DNA from: an uncultured bacterium
Lineage (GTDB): Bacteria; Actinomycetota; Coriobacteriia; Coriobacteriales; Atopobiaceae
Assembly (NCBI GenBank): GCA_905215465.1
Contig: CAJMPT010000014.1
Span: forward strand, 1 to 39,767
Reading direction: 5' to 3'
DNA length: 39,767 bases
A program made the translations under genes and the position numbers. The notes below the pieces were generated by a model that was not told where the DNA came from, did not search any database, and saw only the letters and a list, made by a program, of their open reading frames with translations. Below, one piece after another: positions 8,551 to 16,354 of the stretch. Numbering within the stretch: the stretch's first letter is position 1; each line of letters begins with the position of its first letter.

Positions 8551-8609
8551 GGGTTGCCAGGGCGTTTCGCCGACGAGAAGCGCCTGTCTCGTTGGTTAAC
8601 AGCAGAAAA

Positions 8610-8654
8610 CAACGCTTGTTGCGTCTTGCGAACAACGCGCGCGGCCTGTAGGAT
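8610..8654 (+). promoter_or_regulatory. Promoter of the guanine deaminase leader, with upstream dyad
   Basis: TTGCGA (8626-8631) and TAGGAT (8649-8654) are separated by exactly 17 bases, a good housekeeping promoter spacing. Just upstream, CAAC-GCTT-GTTG at 8610-8621 is a dyad closely like CAAC-GTGT-GTTG at 3402-3413 before the ABC operon, and a shared regulator is possible. Transcription would start near 8661. Confidence 0.55.
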
Positions 8655-8660
8655 GGTCCT

Positions 8661-8840
8661 CATAGGCAGCCGCAGGGGCTGCGGATGGACCGCGGGGCAT
8701 GACGCCCAAGGCGGTCGCACACAACCGAATCGCTGGGCCTCATTCCCGTGAGGGTCGCGTGTCCCGTGGTAGCACGCGCAGAAGCCACTAAACAGCCTAA
8801 GCTCCGGAGGCCTCCCCCTCTGGCGCTTGGGCTGTTTTTC
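8661..8840 (+). ncRNA. Structured 5' leader ending in a terminator (candidate riboswitch or attenuator)
   Basis: Between the promoter and the guanine deaminase start lies a ~235-base leader with closely packed hairpins: GCAGCC/GGCTGC near 8666-8682; a two-part stem GACCGC-GGGC/GCCC-GCGGTC near 8687-8715; CCTCA/TGAGG near 8740-8755; and GCGTG/CACGC near 8757-8777. Then comes a terminator: ACAGCCTAAGC (8792-8802) with GCTTGGGCTGT (8825-8835) and a TTTTT tail. The coding start is 60 bases further on. A terminator inside the leader of a purine gene implies conditional read-through. It does not match the purine, Moco, cobalamin, ZTP, guanidine or T-box consensus patterns as I remember them. It could instead be a free small RNA. 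Confidence 0.5.
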
Positions 8841-8897
8841 TGTGACGAGGGATGTGCGTCCGGCGGTCCGCGACGGCAAGAAGAGAGAGGGGAAGGC

Positions 8898-9455
8898 ATG
8901 AGCAAGGAAACGCTGACCATCCAGTACGAGGCGGGCGAGCCAGTCCACCTCAAGGACCTGAGCGAGAAGGACGAGCGGCTGCTCCGCCGCGTCATAGAGA
9001 TCTGCCGCGAGGCCAAGGAGGCCGGCAACTACCCCTTCGGCTGCCTTCTGGCCGACAAGGATGGCAACATCCTCATGGAGCAGGGCAACTGCGAGAACGA
9101 GCACAAGGGCGACTGCACCGGCCACGCGGAGACCGAGCTCATGAGGCGCGCCTCCCAGGTCTATACCAAGGAGGAGATGTGGGACCTCACCATGTACAAC
9201 TGCGGTGAGCCCTGCGCCATGTGCTCGGGTGCCATCTACTGGGGCAACCTCGGCCGCCTGGTCTACATCGGCCGCGAGAGCACCCTCAAGAAGTATACCG
9301 GCGACGACATCCGCAACCCCACGCTGGCCCTCCCGTGCCGCGCGATCTTTGCCTGCGGGCAGAAGCCGGACATGGAGCTCGTCGGTCCCGTGCCGGAGCT
9401 CGAGGAGGAGTACATGAAGCTCCACGAGGGCTTCTGGCACCCCAGCGAGGACTAA
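8898..9455 (+). CDS. guaD: Guanine deaminase, cytidine-deaminase fold
   Basis: 185 residues from the ATG at 8898, preceded by GAGAGGGGAAGG; an in-frame start further upstream would run through the leader and terminator and is rejected. The zinc site is clear: His76-Ala-Glu78 in TGHAETELMRRA, and Cys106 and Cys109 in EPCAMCSGAIYW. The GAIYW segment and length are those of the B. subtilis-type guanine deaminases, which convert guanine to xanthine and ammonia in the cytoplasm. An unrelated amidohydrolase-type guanine deaminase is encoded at 19458, so this enzyme may prefer another purine such as a nucleoside or aminopurine. It lies between lipoproteins 1 and 2 and is followed after 85 bases by lipoprotein 2, probably on the same transcript. 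Expression is probably controlled by the leader. Confidence 0.82.
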   Translation: MSKETLTIQYEAGEPVHLKDLSEKDERLLRRVIEICREAKEAGNYPFGCLLADKDGNILMEQGNCENEHKGDCTGHAETELMRRASQVYTKEEMWDLTMYNCGEPCAMCSGAIYWGNLGRLVYIGRESTLKKYTGDDIRNPTLALPCRAIFACGQKPDMELVGPVPELEEEYMKLHEGFWHPSED

Positions 9456-9540
9456 GCAAGGTCACAGCGGGACGCCGCCCGCTCAAGCGACGCCCCGAGA
9501 CGTTCCGACGGTTCAACCACCAAAAGAAAGCGAGAAGCAC

Positions 9541-10548
9541 ATGAACAACGCCATGACCAGGAGGAGCTTTGTCTCCATGTCCGCCGCCATGATGGCCCTG
9601 GGCCTTGCCGGCTGCGGCAGCTCCGCCTCCTCCGACTCCTCCTCCGATGGCGCCGCCTCTGGCGAGTCCACCAAGAAGAAGGTCGCTATCATCCTCGACG
9701 GTCCCGCAAACGACGGCGGTTGGAACGCCAGCTGCTACCAGGCCATGCTCGACGCCGCCAACGAGCTGGGCTGGGAGACCGCCTACTCCGAGTCCGTCGA
9801 GACCGCCAACTGGGCCACGACCATGGAGAACTACCTCGACCAGGGCTTCGACCTGCTCTTCATGCCGGGCAACGAGTTCACCGACGTGAGCAAGCAGGTT
9901 GGCGCTGATTACCCTGACGCCCACATCTGCCTGCTCAACTCCGAGGTCTCCTCGAGCAACATCGTGGGTCTTGTCCCCGACACCAAGCAGATCGGCCTTC
10001 TCGCCGGCGCGCTTGCGGGCATCCTCAGCAAGACCGGCCACATCGGCTTCATCGGCGGCGTGGAGCTCGACACCACCAAGAACAAGCTCGACTACTACAC
10101 CAAGGCCGCCCAGAAGGTGAACCCGGACATCCAGGTCTTCAGCGCCTACGCCAACTCCTTCATGGACGCCGGCAAGGGCAAGGAGATCGCTGCCTCCATG
10201 CTGACCACCAACAGCGTCGACGTCATGTTCGGCGATGCCTCCGGCATCGACACGGGCGCCCGCGAGACCATGTCCGCCTACGAGGATGTCTTTGACATCG
10301 GCCAGCCGGGCGACCTGGGCGGCGCCGACGACCCGCTCATCGCCAACTCCGTGGTCACCGACAACAAGACCATGCTCAAGCAGGCCATGAAGGACGTCGA
10401 GGACGGCGTCTTCGGCGACAAGGTCATCTACGGCAACCTCGACAACGGCGGCGTCTCCGTCGGCACCTTCTCTAACATCGTTACCGCCGACCAGCAGAAG
10501 CAGTACCTGGACTACGTCGAGCAGATCAAGGACGGCTCCTTCCTGTAG
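9541..10548 (+). CDS. BMP-family substrate-binding lipoprotein 2
   Basis: 335 residues. MNNAMTRRSFVSM carries a twin-arginine motif, and the lipobox GLAGC gives lipid-modified Cys25; an internal ATG four codons in would also keep the signal. After a Ser-rich linker the BMP fold begins KKKVAIILDGPANDGGWNASCYQ. It is clearly paralogous to lipoproteins 1 and 3 along its whole length but is the most divergent in the segments around SSEVSSSNIVGL and YEDVFDIGQPGDLGGADD, which may mark a different ligand. No permease or ATPase accompanies it, so it probably feeds the importer at 3561-7118. The guanine deaminase upstream is likely co-transcribed. A palindromic repeat, not a classical terminator, follows. 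Confidence 0.88.
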   Translation: MNNAMTRRSFVSMSAAMMALGLAGCGSSASSDSSSDGAASGESTKKKVAIILDGPANDGGWNASCYQAMLDAANELGWETAYSESVETANWATTMENYLDQGFDLLFMPGNEFTDVSKQVGADYPDAHICLLNSEVSSSNIVGLVPDTKQIGLLAGALAGILSKTGHIGFIGGVELDTTKNKLDYYTKAAQKVNPDIQVFSAYANSFMDAGKGKEIAASMLTTNSVDVMFGDASGIDTGARETMSAYEDVFDIGQPGDLGGADDPLIANSVVTDNKTMLKQAMKDVEDGVFGDKVIYGNLDNGGVSVGTFSNIVTADQQKQYLDYVEQIKDGSFL

Positions 10549-10566
10549 GCGCCCCTCGCCAGACAC

Positions 10567-10638
10567 CCCCGCGGCTTGCATGTGATTGTGGACGCTCGGC
10601 TTCGGCTGGGCGTCCACTTTTGCATGCAAACCGCGGGG
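10567..10638. repeat. Palindromic repeat, copy 2 (after lipoprotein 2)
   Basis: CCCCGCGG and TTGCATG (10567-10582) pair with CATGCAA and CCGCGGGG (10623-10638), and an inner stem GTGGACGC (10588-10595)/GCGTCCAC (10610-10617) continues the hairpin. It shares the GTCCACTTT and CATGCAAA blocks with the copy at 8482. The whole makes a long cruciform-capable element that may also protect the 3' end of the mRNA. Confidence 0.7.
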
Positions 10639-10785
10639 CGAGCGGCGAGAAGAGCCGGCGAGCGGTGGCATTCGTTGTAGTTTTGGATGCATAACACCAG
10701 CTCAGAACCATTGCAGGCTCAATAAGAAAAAGTTACCGCCTGGTGGCACAAAACGTCCATTTGCGAAGATGAATTGCTTTAACGG

Positions 10786-10814
10786 GGTCAAATCTCGCTC
10801 GCTCGAACTACAAT
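10786..10814 (+). promoter_or_regulatory. Weak candidate promoter of lipoprotein 3
   Basis: TACAAT at 10809-10814 is a good -10. The matching -35 region, GGTCAA at 10786-10791 with 17-base spacing, is poor. The 337-base gap from 10549 also holds the palindrome at 10567 and otherwise no gene that I can support. Confidence 0.35.
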
Positions 10815-10885
10815 CAGACGTGACCGATCGCCCCTCCTGCGACGGGCGATAGGGCTTGAACTTCGCTTTAGAGAAGGGATCGACC

Positions 10886-11887
10886 ATGCTCAACAGAAGG
10901 CAGTTCATCGGCACTATGGGCGTAACGGCACTGGGGCTCGGCCTCGTCGGCTGCGGCGGGAGCGGATCTTCCGACTCCGGCTCCGGCACCACGGGCGGCT
11001 CCGACGGAGCCAAGAGGAAGGTCGCCATCTTCCTCGACGGCCCCATCAACGACGGCGGCTGGGGCGCCTCCTGCTACAAGGCCATGACCGATGCCGCCGA
11101 CGAGCTGGGCTGGGACACCGCCTACTCCGAGTCCGTGGCCACGGCCGACTGGGCCACCACCATGGAGAACTACATCGACCAGGGCTACGACCTCATCTTT
11201 GCCCCGGGCAACCAGTACACCGACGCCGTCAAGCAGGTGGCCAAGGACTACCCCGACGCCCACTTCTGCATCCTGAACGACACGGTCAAGGATACCAACA
11301 TCGAGTCCCTCATGCCCAACACCCAGCAGATCGGCCTTCTCGCCGGCGCCCTGGCAGGCATCCTCTCCAAGACCAACAACATCGGCTTCATCGGCGGCGT
11401 CGAGCTCGACACTACCAAGGACAAGCTCGAGAACTACACCAAGGCCGCCCAGAAGATCAACCCGGCCATCCAGGTTGCCAGCGCCTACGCCGGCTCCTTC
11501 TCCGACGCCGGCAAGGGCAAGGAGATCGCCAACTCCATGGTGACCACCAACGACGTGGACGTCATGTTCGGCGACGCCTCCATCGTCGACACCGGCGCCC
11601 GCGAGGCCCTCTCCGCCTACAGCGACCGCTATGACATCGGCCAGCCGGCCGACCTCGGCAGCGCCGACGACAAGCTCATCGCCAACTCCGTGGTCACCGA
11701 CAACAAGACCATGCTCAAGGAGTCCATGCAGGACGTCGAGTCCGGCAGCTTCGGCGACAAGGTCATCTACGGCGACCTCTCCAACGGCGGCGTCTCCACG
11801 GGCACCTTCTCCAGCATCGTCACCGACGACCAGCAGAAGCAGTACCTCGAGTACGTCGAGCAGATCAAGGCCGGCACCTTCCTGTAG
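10886..11887 (+). CDS. BMP-family substrate-binding lipoprotein 3
   Basis: 333 residues from the ATG at 10886, chosen because GAGAAGGGA lies six bases upstream and it starts the signal peptide directly (an ATG ten codons earlier has no ribosome site). MLNRRQFIGTMG is a twin-arginine motif and GLVGC gives Cys23 for lipidation. The mature BMP domain is very close to lipoprotein 1: long stretches such as ADWATTMENYIDQGYD and NDVDVMFGDASIVDTGARE are nearly identical, showing recent duplication. It has its own candidate promoter and a perfect terminator, so it can be expressed separately from the importer. Its ligand is presumably a purine nucleoside or base, but this is inferred from position only. 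Confidence 0.9.
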   Translation: MLNRRQFIGTMGVTALGLGLVGCGGSGSSDSGSGTTGGSDGAKRKVAIFLDGPINDGGWGASCYKAMTDAADELGWDTAYSESVATADWATTMENYIDQGYDLIFAPGNQYTDAVKQVAKDYPDAHFCILNDTVKDTNIESLMPNTQQIGLLAGALAGILSKTNNIGFIGGVELDTTKDKLENYTKAAQKINPAIQVASAYAGSFSDAGKGKEIANSMVTTNDVDVMFGDASIVDTGAREALSAYSDRYDIGQPADLGSADDKLIANSVVTDNKTMLKESMQDVESGSFGDKVIYGDLSNGGVSTGTFSSIVTDDQQKQYLEYVEQIKAGTFL

Positions 11888-11921
11888 GCGGTCAACTGGG
11901 CAACGTCGCATAGACCTCCCC

Positions 11922-11971
11922 GGCGAGAAGGGCGCAGCGGCCGCAGGACCCGCGCCCTTCTCGCCTTTTTT
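11922..11971 (+). terminator. Rho-independent terminator of lipoprotein 3
   Basis: GGCGAGAAGGGCGC (11922-11935) pairs perfectly with GCGCCCTTCTCGCC (11952-11965), a 14-bp stem with a 16-base loop, followed by six T. This is the strongest terminator of the purine region. Confidence 0.93.
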
Positions 11972-12178
11972 GTGGCGGAGTGAGGTCGGCGCACCGCCGT
12001 GCCAACGTTGTTTCTTGGAATGAATAACGCGCAGGTCAAAAGGGTTGTTTCTTCAAAGCTATAGCGCACGCACAGAGGGAGATTTCGTCCGTTCGCGGAA
12101 TGGCCGCGCTCGACCGCGGATGGGTCGATAATACTTTCTTCTCATAGGTGATAATCCTCTATCGAAGGGGAGCAACTT

Positions 12179-14539
12179 ATGGAAAAGCTCAAGGAGGTCG
12201 GCCGTCCCATCAAGCGTGTGGACGCCGCCGACAAGGTCACGGGTCGCGCCAAGTTCACGGACGACCTGTGCCCCAAGCCGTGCCTGGAGGCAAAGATTCT
12301 GCACTCCACCATCGGCAACGGTCGCGTCGTCTCCATGGACACGAGCGAGGCCCTCAAGGTGCCGGGCGTCGTGGCCATCTTCACGTGCTTTGACGTGCCC
12401 GACATCGTCTACCCGGTGGGCGGCCACCCTTGGTACGCGGACCGCGACGCCTCGCACCGAGACATCGCCGACCGCAAGCTCCTGGACGACCGCGTCCGCA
12501 TCTACGGCGACAACATCGGCGTCGTGGTGGCCGAGGACACCGTGGCCTGTGACCGCGCCCTCAAGCTCATCAAGGTTGAGTACGAGGAGTGGCCCGTGGT
12601 CTACGACCCCAAGGAGTCCCTGGCCCTTGGTGCCGCAGAGGGCGGCGCGGAGCACCCCGTGCAGGACCGCAAACCCGACAACCTCGTGGCCCACTCCCTG
12701 GCGGTCACCTCCGACGAAAAGCTGGCCGCCCTCGGCTACTCCTCAGTGGAGGACGCCATCATGGACCCGGCCTATCATCACGTGAGCCTCCACATTGAGA
12801 GCCGCGAGCAGTCCCAGGTGCACATCGAGACCTGCACCTCCTACTGCTACATGGAGAACAACAAGATCGTCTGCGTCTCCTCCACGCAGATTCCGCACGT
12901 CGTGCGACGTGTCATCGGCCAGGCGCTGGGCATCCCCTGGGGCGACGTCCGCGTCATCAAGCCCTACATCGGCGGTGGCTTCGGCACCAAGCAAGACGTC
13001 CACTACGAGCCGCTCAATGCCTGGGTCTGCAAGCAGATCGGTGGGCGCTGCGTGCGCATGGAGATCAGCCGCGAGGAGCTGTTCTGGGACACCTCGGGAC
13101 GCCAGCCCAAGAGCTTTGACGTCGAGGCCTCCTGGGACGACGACATGAACCTCCACGCTCGCAAGATTACGGCGTACTCCAACACGGGCGGCTACGGCCA
13201 CCATGGCCACGCGCTTGTCCTCAACTCGGTCAACTCCTTCCGCTGGCTCTACCACACCCAGGAGAAGGCCGTTCGCTGCGAGGCGTTCACCGCCTACACC
13301 AACGGTCCGCACACCGGCGCCATGCGCGCCTACGGCGTGCCCGAGGGCAACTGGGCGGCCGAGTGCCTGATGGGCGACATCGCCTATGACATGGGCTGGG
13401 ACGGCGTGGAGTTCCGCCTCAAGAACGTCTACACCGACCAGTTCGTGGACGAGTTCACGCCGGGCGGCGTCATTGCGGCCCACACGTGCGCCATCCCGGA
13501 GTGCGTGGAGAAGGGCAAGGCCTACATCGAGTGGGACAAGAAGAAGCGCGAGTACGCCAACCAGACCGGCCCCATCCGCCATGGCGTGGGCGTCTCCTTC
13601 TTCGTGTACAAGACGGCCGTCGCGCCGTTTGCGCTGGAGACCGCCACGGCTGCGGTGACGCTCAACCAGGATGGCACCATCCAGCTGCAGATGGGCGCCA
13701 CCGAGATCGGCCAGGGCGCCGACACGGTCTTCTCGCAGATGGCCGCCGAGGCCATTGGCGTGCGTACCGAGGACGTCCACATCGTGAGCTTCCAGGACAC
13801 TGACGTCACTCCCTACGACTCGGGCGCCTACGCCTCCCGCCAGACCTACGTCAGCGGCACGGCCGTCAAGAAGGCCGGCGAGACGCTGCGCCAGAAGATC
13901 TTGGACTACGCGCGCTTCGTCTATCCCAACGCGCAGGGCGAGCTCACCATCGAGGACGGCGTGGTGCTGGACGCCCTGGGCCACAAGGTGGTCGACCTGG
14001 CCACGCTGGGCCTGGACTCCTACTACAACATGGACCACGCCTGCCAGCTGCAAGCGCACGAGACCGTCAACGTCCACACCAACGCCATCGCCGGCGGCTG
14101 CACCTTCGCCGACGTCACGGTCGACATGCCGCTGGGCAAGGTCACGGTCAACAAGATCATCAACGTCCAGGACTCCGGCCGCCTCATCAACCCCAAGCTG
14201 GTGGAGCAGCAGATCCACGGCGGCATGGCCCAGGGCATTGGCTACGGCCTCTTCGAGGAGCTGCAGGTCGATCCCAAGTCCGGCCGCGTGCTCAACCCCA
14301 CGCTGCTTGACTACAAGATCCCGACCATGATGGACTTGCCCGACCTTGCCGCGGACTTCGTCGAGAAGCCCGACCCCACGGGCCCCTACGGCAACAAGGC
14401 GGTGGGAGAGACGCCGGCCATCAGCCCGGCGGCCGCCATCCGCGACGCCATCCTGAACGCGACTGGTTGCAAGTTCTACGTCGAGCCCATGACGCCCCAG
14501 CGTCTCTTCGAGGGCTTCAAGGAAGCGGGGCTGATCTAG
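12179..14539 (+). CDS. xdhA: Xanthine dehydrogenase, molybdenum-binding subunit
   Basis: 786 residues, the usual length for XdhA. It starts KLKEVGRPIKRVDAADKVTG, the typical N-terminus of separate Mo subunits. Molybdopterin motifs are GGGFGTKQDVHYEP, GAMRAYGVPEGNWAAE and, at the C-terminus, GNKAVGETPAISPAA with the catalytic Glu. It oxidises hypoxanthine/xanthine at the Mo centre and passes electrons to the FeS and FAD subunits encoded next, with no gap. ATG start has AGGGGAGC seven bases upstream. The 5' region shares a sequence block with the one before the ABC operon (see findings). As with the fused enzyme at 425, a labile selenium ligand is possible because of the nearby Se genes, but nothing in the protein proves it. 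Confidence 0.9.
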   Translation: MEKLKEVGRPIKRVDAADKVTGRAKFTDDLCPKPCLEAKILHSTIGNGRVVSMDTSEALKVPGVVAIFTCFDVPDIVYPVGGHPWYADRDASHRDIADRKLLDDRVRIYGDNIGVVVAEDTVACDRALKLIKVEYEEWPVVYDPKESLALGAAEGGAEHPVQDRKPDNLVAHSLAVTSDEKLAALGYSSVEDAIMDPAYHHVSLHIESREQSQVHIETCTSYCYMENNKIVCVSSTQIPHVVRRVIGQALGIPWGDVRVIKPYIGGGFGTKQDVHYEPLNAWVCKQIGGRCVRMEISREELFWDTSGRQPKSFDVEASWDDDMNLHARKITAYSNTGGYGHHGHALVLNSVNSFRWLYHTQEKAVRCEAFTAYTNGPHTGAMRAYGVPEGNWAAECLMGDIAYDMGWDGVEFRLKNVYTDQFVDEFTPGGVIAAHTCAIPECVEKGKAYIEWDKKKREYANQTGPIRHGVGVSFFVYKTAVAPFALETATAAVTLNQDGTIQLQMGATEIGQGADTVFSQMAAEAIGVRTEDVHIVSFQDTDVTPYDSGAYASRQTYVSGTAVKKAGETLRQKILDYARFVYPNAQGELTIEDGVVLDALGHKVVDLATLGLDSYYNMDHACQLQAHETVNVHTNAIAGGCTFADVTVDMPLGKVTVNKIINVQDSGRLINPKLVEQQIHGGMAQGIGYGLFEELQVDPKSGRVLNPTLLDYKIPTMMDLPDLAADFVEKPDPTGPYGNKAVGETPAISPAAAIRDAILNATGCKFYVEPMTPQRLFEGFKEAGLI

Positions 14540-15421
14540 ATGTACGACATCGAGTCTCTGTACGAGGCCACAAGCGTCGAGGACGCCTGCCGGGCCCTGG
14601 CCGCCGACCCCAAGGCCGAGGTCATCGCCGGCGGCACCGACGTGCTGGTCAAGCTTCGCGAGGGCAAGGGCGCCCCGGCGCACCTGGTCTCCATCCACGA
14701 GCTGCACGACGAGCTCGACGGCGTGACCCTTGCCGAGGACGGAACGGTGGAAATCGGCCCCATCACGTGGTTCCACCACGTGACAACGAGCCCCGTCATC
14801 CAGGCCACGGTTCCCACGCTGGGCGATGCCTGTGACACCCCCGGTGGCCCTCAGCTGCGCGTCTCCGGCACCATTGGCGGCAACATCTGCACGGCTGCCA
14901 CCTCGGGCGACTCCGCATCCACGCTCTTTGCCTACGGCGCCCTTCTCGACGTCCAGAGCGCGCGCGGCAAGCGCACCATCCCCATCGAGGAGTGGTACGC
15001 GGGCCCCGGCCGCTCCAACAAGGAGCACGACGAGCTGCTGGTGAAGATTCGCATCCCGCGCAGCCACTACGAGGGCTTCACGGGCCACTACTTCAAGTAC
15101 GGCAAGCGCAACGCCCTGGAGATCACCACCATGGGTTGCTGCTGCCTGGTCAAGCTCGCGGACGACAAGTCCACCATCGAGGACATCCGCCTGGCCTTTG
15201 GCGTCGCCGGCCCCACGCCCATGCGCGCGCTTGCCGCCGAGGACGCGGTGCGTGGCCTCTCCGCGGCCGAGGCTGCCGAGAAGATCGGCGAGCTCGCGGC
15301 CGGCTGCACCAACCCGCGCGACTCCTGGCGTGCGTCCAAGGAGTTCCGCCTGCAGCTCATCAAGGAAATGTCGAAGCGCTCGCTGCTCGAGGCGGCGCGC
15401 AAGGGAGGGGCTGAGGTCTAG
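14540..15421 (+). CDS. xdhB: Xanthine dehydrogenase, FAD-binding subunit
   Basis: 293 residues, matching E. coli XdhB in length. FAD-binding motifs of the CO dehydrogenase flavoprotein family are visible: VIAGGTDVLVKLREGKG around residues 29-45 and SGTIGGNICTAATSGDSA around 110-127. It carries electrons from the FeS clusters to NAD or another acceptor. The ATG follows the xdhA stop directly, and its stop overlaps the next start by one base, so the three subunits are translationally coupled. The typical pyrophosphate-binding and isoalloxazine segments are present and I see no lesion. The acceptor cannot be read from sequence; in a strict anaerobe NAD(P) or ferredoxin is expected, not oxygen. 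Confidence 0.9.
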   Translation: MYDIESLYEATSVEDACRALAADPKAEVIAGGTDVLVKLREGKGAPAHLVSIHELHDELDGVTLAEDGTVEIGPITWFHHVTTSPVIQATVPTLGDACDTPGGPQLRVSGTIGGNICTAATSGDSASTLFAYGALLDVQSARGKRTIPIEEWYAGPGRSNKEHDELLVKIRIPRSHYEGFTGHYFKYGKRNALEITTMGCCCLVKLADDKSTIEDIRLAFGVAGPTPMRALAAEDAVRGLSAAEAAEKIGELAAGCTNPRDSWRASKEFRLQLIKEMSKRSLLEAARKGGAEV

Positions 15422-15909
15422 TGGACATGAAGATCCTCAAGTGCACCGTCAACGGAAAGCCGGTGCAGGTGGGCTATGACCCGCGCGAGTCCCTGCTGGA
15501 CACGCTGCGCAACCGCCTTGGCCTCACGAGCGTCAAGCGCGGCTGCGAGGTCGGCGAGTGTGGCGCCTGCACCGTCCTCATCGACGGCGTGGCTACCGAC
15601 ACCTGCCTCTACCTGACCGACTGGGCCCAGGGCAAGGAGATCCTGACTGTCGAGGGCCTGCAGGCTCCCGACGGCACGCTCAACCCCGTCCAGCAGGCGT
15701 TTGTCGACGAGTTTGCCGTCCAGTGCGGCTTCTGCATCCCGGGCATCATCATGAGCGCCATGGAGATGGTCAACTCCGGCAAGACGTTCACGAGGGATGA
15801 GATTCGCAAGAACCTGTCTGGCCACCTGTGCCGCTGCACCGGCTACCAGAACATCATCAACGGCGTCGAGAAGGCCATCGAGATCGTCCACGAGAAGGTC
15901 GGCGAGTAG
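15421..15909 (+). CDS. xdhC: Xanthine dehydrogenase, [2Fe-2S] subunit
   Basis: 162 residues. The plant-type [2Fe-2S] centre is Cys42, 47, 50 and 62 (GCEVGECGACTVLIDG), and the second centre is Cys102, 105, 137 and 139 (QCGFCIPG and HLCRCTGYQN). Start taken as the GTG at 15421, which overlaps the xdhB stop and has GGGAGGGG ten bases upstream; an ATG two codons later is possible but is 16 bases from that site. It relays electrons between the Mo and FAD subunits. With xdhA and xdhB it forms the complete E. coli-like XdhABC enzyme. The operon ends in a long perfect palindrome. Confidence 0.92.
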   Translation: MDMKILKCTVNGKPVQVGYDPRESLLDTLRNRLGLTSVKRGCEVGECGACTVLIDGVATDTCLYLTDWAQGKEILTVEGLQAPDGTLNPVQQAFVDEFAVQCGFCIPGIIMSAMEMVNSGKTFTRDEIRKNLSGHLCRCTGYQNIINGVEKAIEIVHEKVGE

Positions 15910-15926
15910 GGTATCGCTACCTGGCC

Positions 15927-15995
15927 GCGAGAGGCCCTGGTTTCACGCAAAGCTACGCTGCGCAAAGAGCTTTGCGTGAAACCAGGGCCTCTCGC
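15927..15995. repeat. 28-bp perfect palindrome after xdhC
   Basis: The left arm 15927-15954 and right arm 15968-15995 are perfect inverted copies of 28 bases with a 13-base loop. The arms contain GGTTTCACGCAAAGCT. The apical part is related to the palindrome at 37286-37380. Only TGTGTTG follows, so it is an unusual terminator at best. Such length and perfection suggest a recently acquired or gene-conversion-maintained element. Confidence 0.8.
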
Positions 15996-16063
15996 TGTGT
16001 TGACGTTGCCATGCTCGACGGGCTTCTCGTGGGGCTCGCCGACCCTCTCGGCTGCCTCCCGCC

Positions 16064-16205
16064 TAAAAGAGAAGAGCGTGCGCCACGAAAACGAGGGTAG
16101 GGCAGAGAATTCGTGCCCTACCCTCGTTTGCGTGGCTATTTGGGTCCAGATAGCCCTTCTCACCTGCCATACCCTCGGATTCGTGGCGCACCCTGCTCTT
16201 TTAAG
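16064..16205. repeat. Nested three-arm inverted repeat
   Basis: One left arm (about 16064-16104) can pair with either of two right arms. The near one, 16114-16136, matches 22 of 23 bases with 16082-16104. The far one, about 16167-16205, matches less exactly but over a longer stretch that includes the outer AAAAGAG/CTCTTTT ends. It lies in the 445-base gap between the convergent xdhC and the unknown gene at 16355, with no gene visible. Confidence 0.6.
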
Positions 16206-16246
16206 GGGCCTTTGCTGGCCTGCTTGGCTGCGACGGCGCCGTATGG

Positions 16247-16330
16247 CGGAAGGCCCGGGCTTCTCGGCAAAAGTGCTTCTGAGCGCGTCCCTTGCGCGAG
16301 GTCGCTTTTGCGAGAAGCCCGGGCCTTCCG
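16247..16330. repeat. 26-bp palindrome between convergent genes
   Basis: The left arm 16247-16273 and right arm 16305-16330 pair along 26 bases with one bulged C. The arms include AAGGCCCGGGCTTCTCG, resembling the palindrome at 36281. It could serve as a bidirectional end for xdhC and the convergent gene at 16355, but lacks a T tract. Confidence 0.7.
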
Positions 16331-16354
16331 TCCCGTGCGGACCCTCCGACTCGG

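Noticed and set aside
8660..8790. tRNA or tRNA-Sec in the leader region
   Set aside because: Hairpins do not give a cloverleaf with acceptor stem or a GGTTCRANYCC T-loop followed by CCA.
8730..8800. T-box or cobalamin riboswitch in the guanine deaminase leader (CGTGGTAGCACGCG and GCCACT strings)
   Set aside because: The T-box AGGGTGGNACCGCG and its pairing partner are not met, no stem I specifier features were seen, and the cobalamin core motifs are absent.
12743..15088. A 781-codon open frame on the minus strand opposite xdhA/xdhB, and a similar 820-codon one at 18492-20954
   Set aside because: They mirror strong plus-strand genes with conserved catalytic motifs. In high-GC DNA the antisense frame often stays open; the translations are low-complexity (Val/Ala/Gly/Asp/His-rich) with no recognisable domain.
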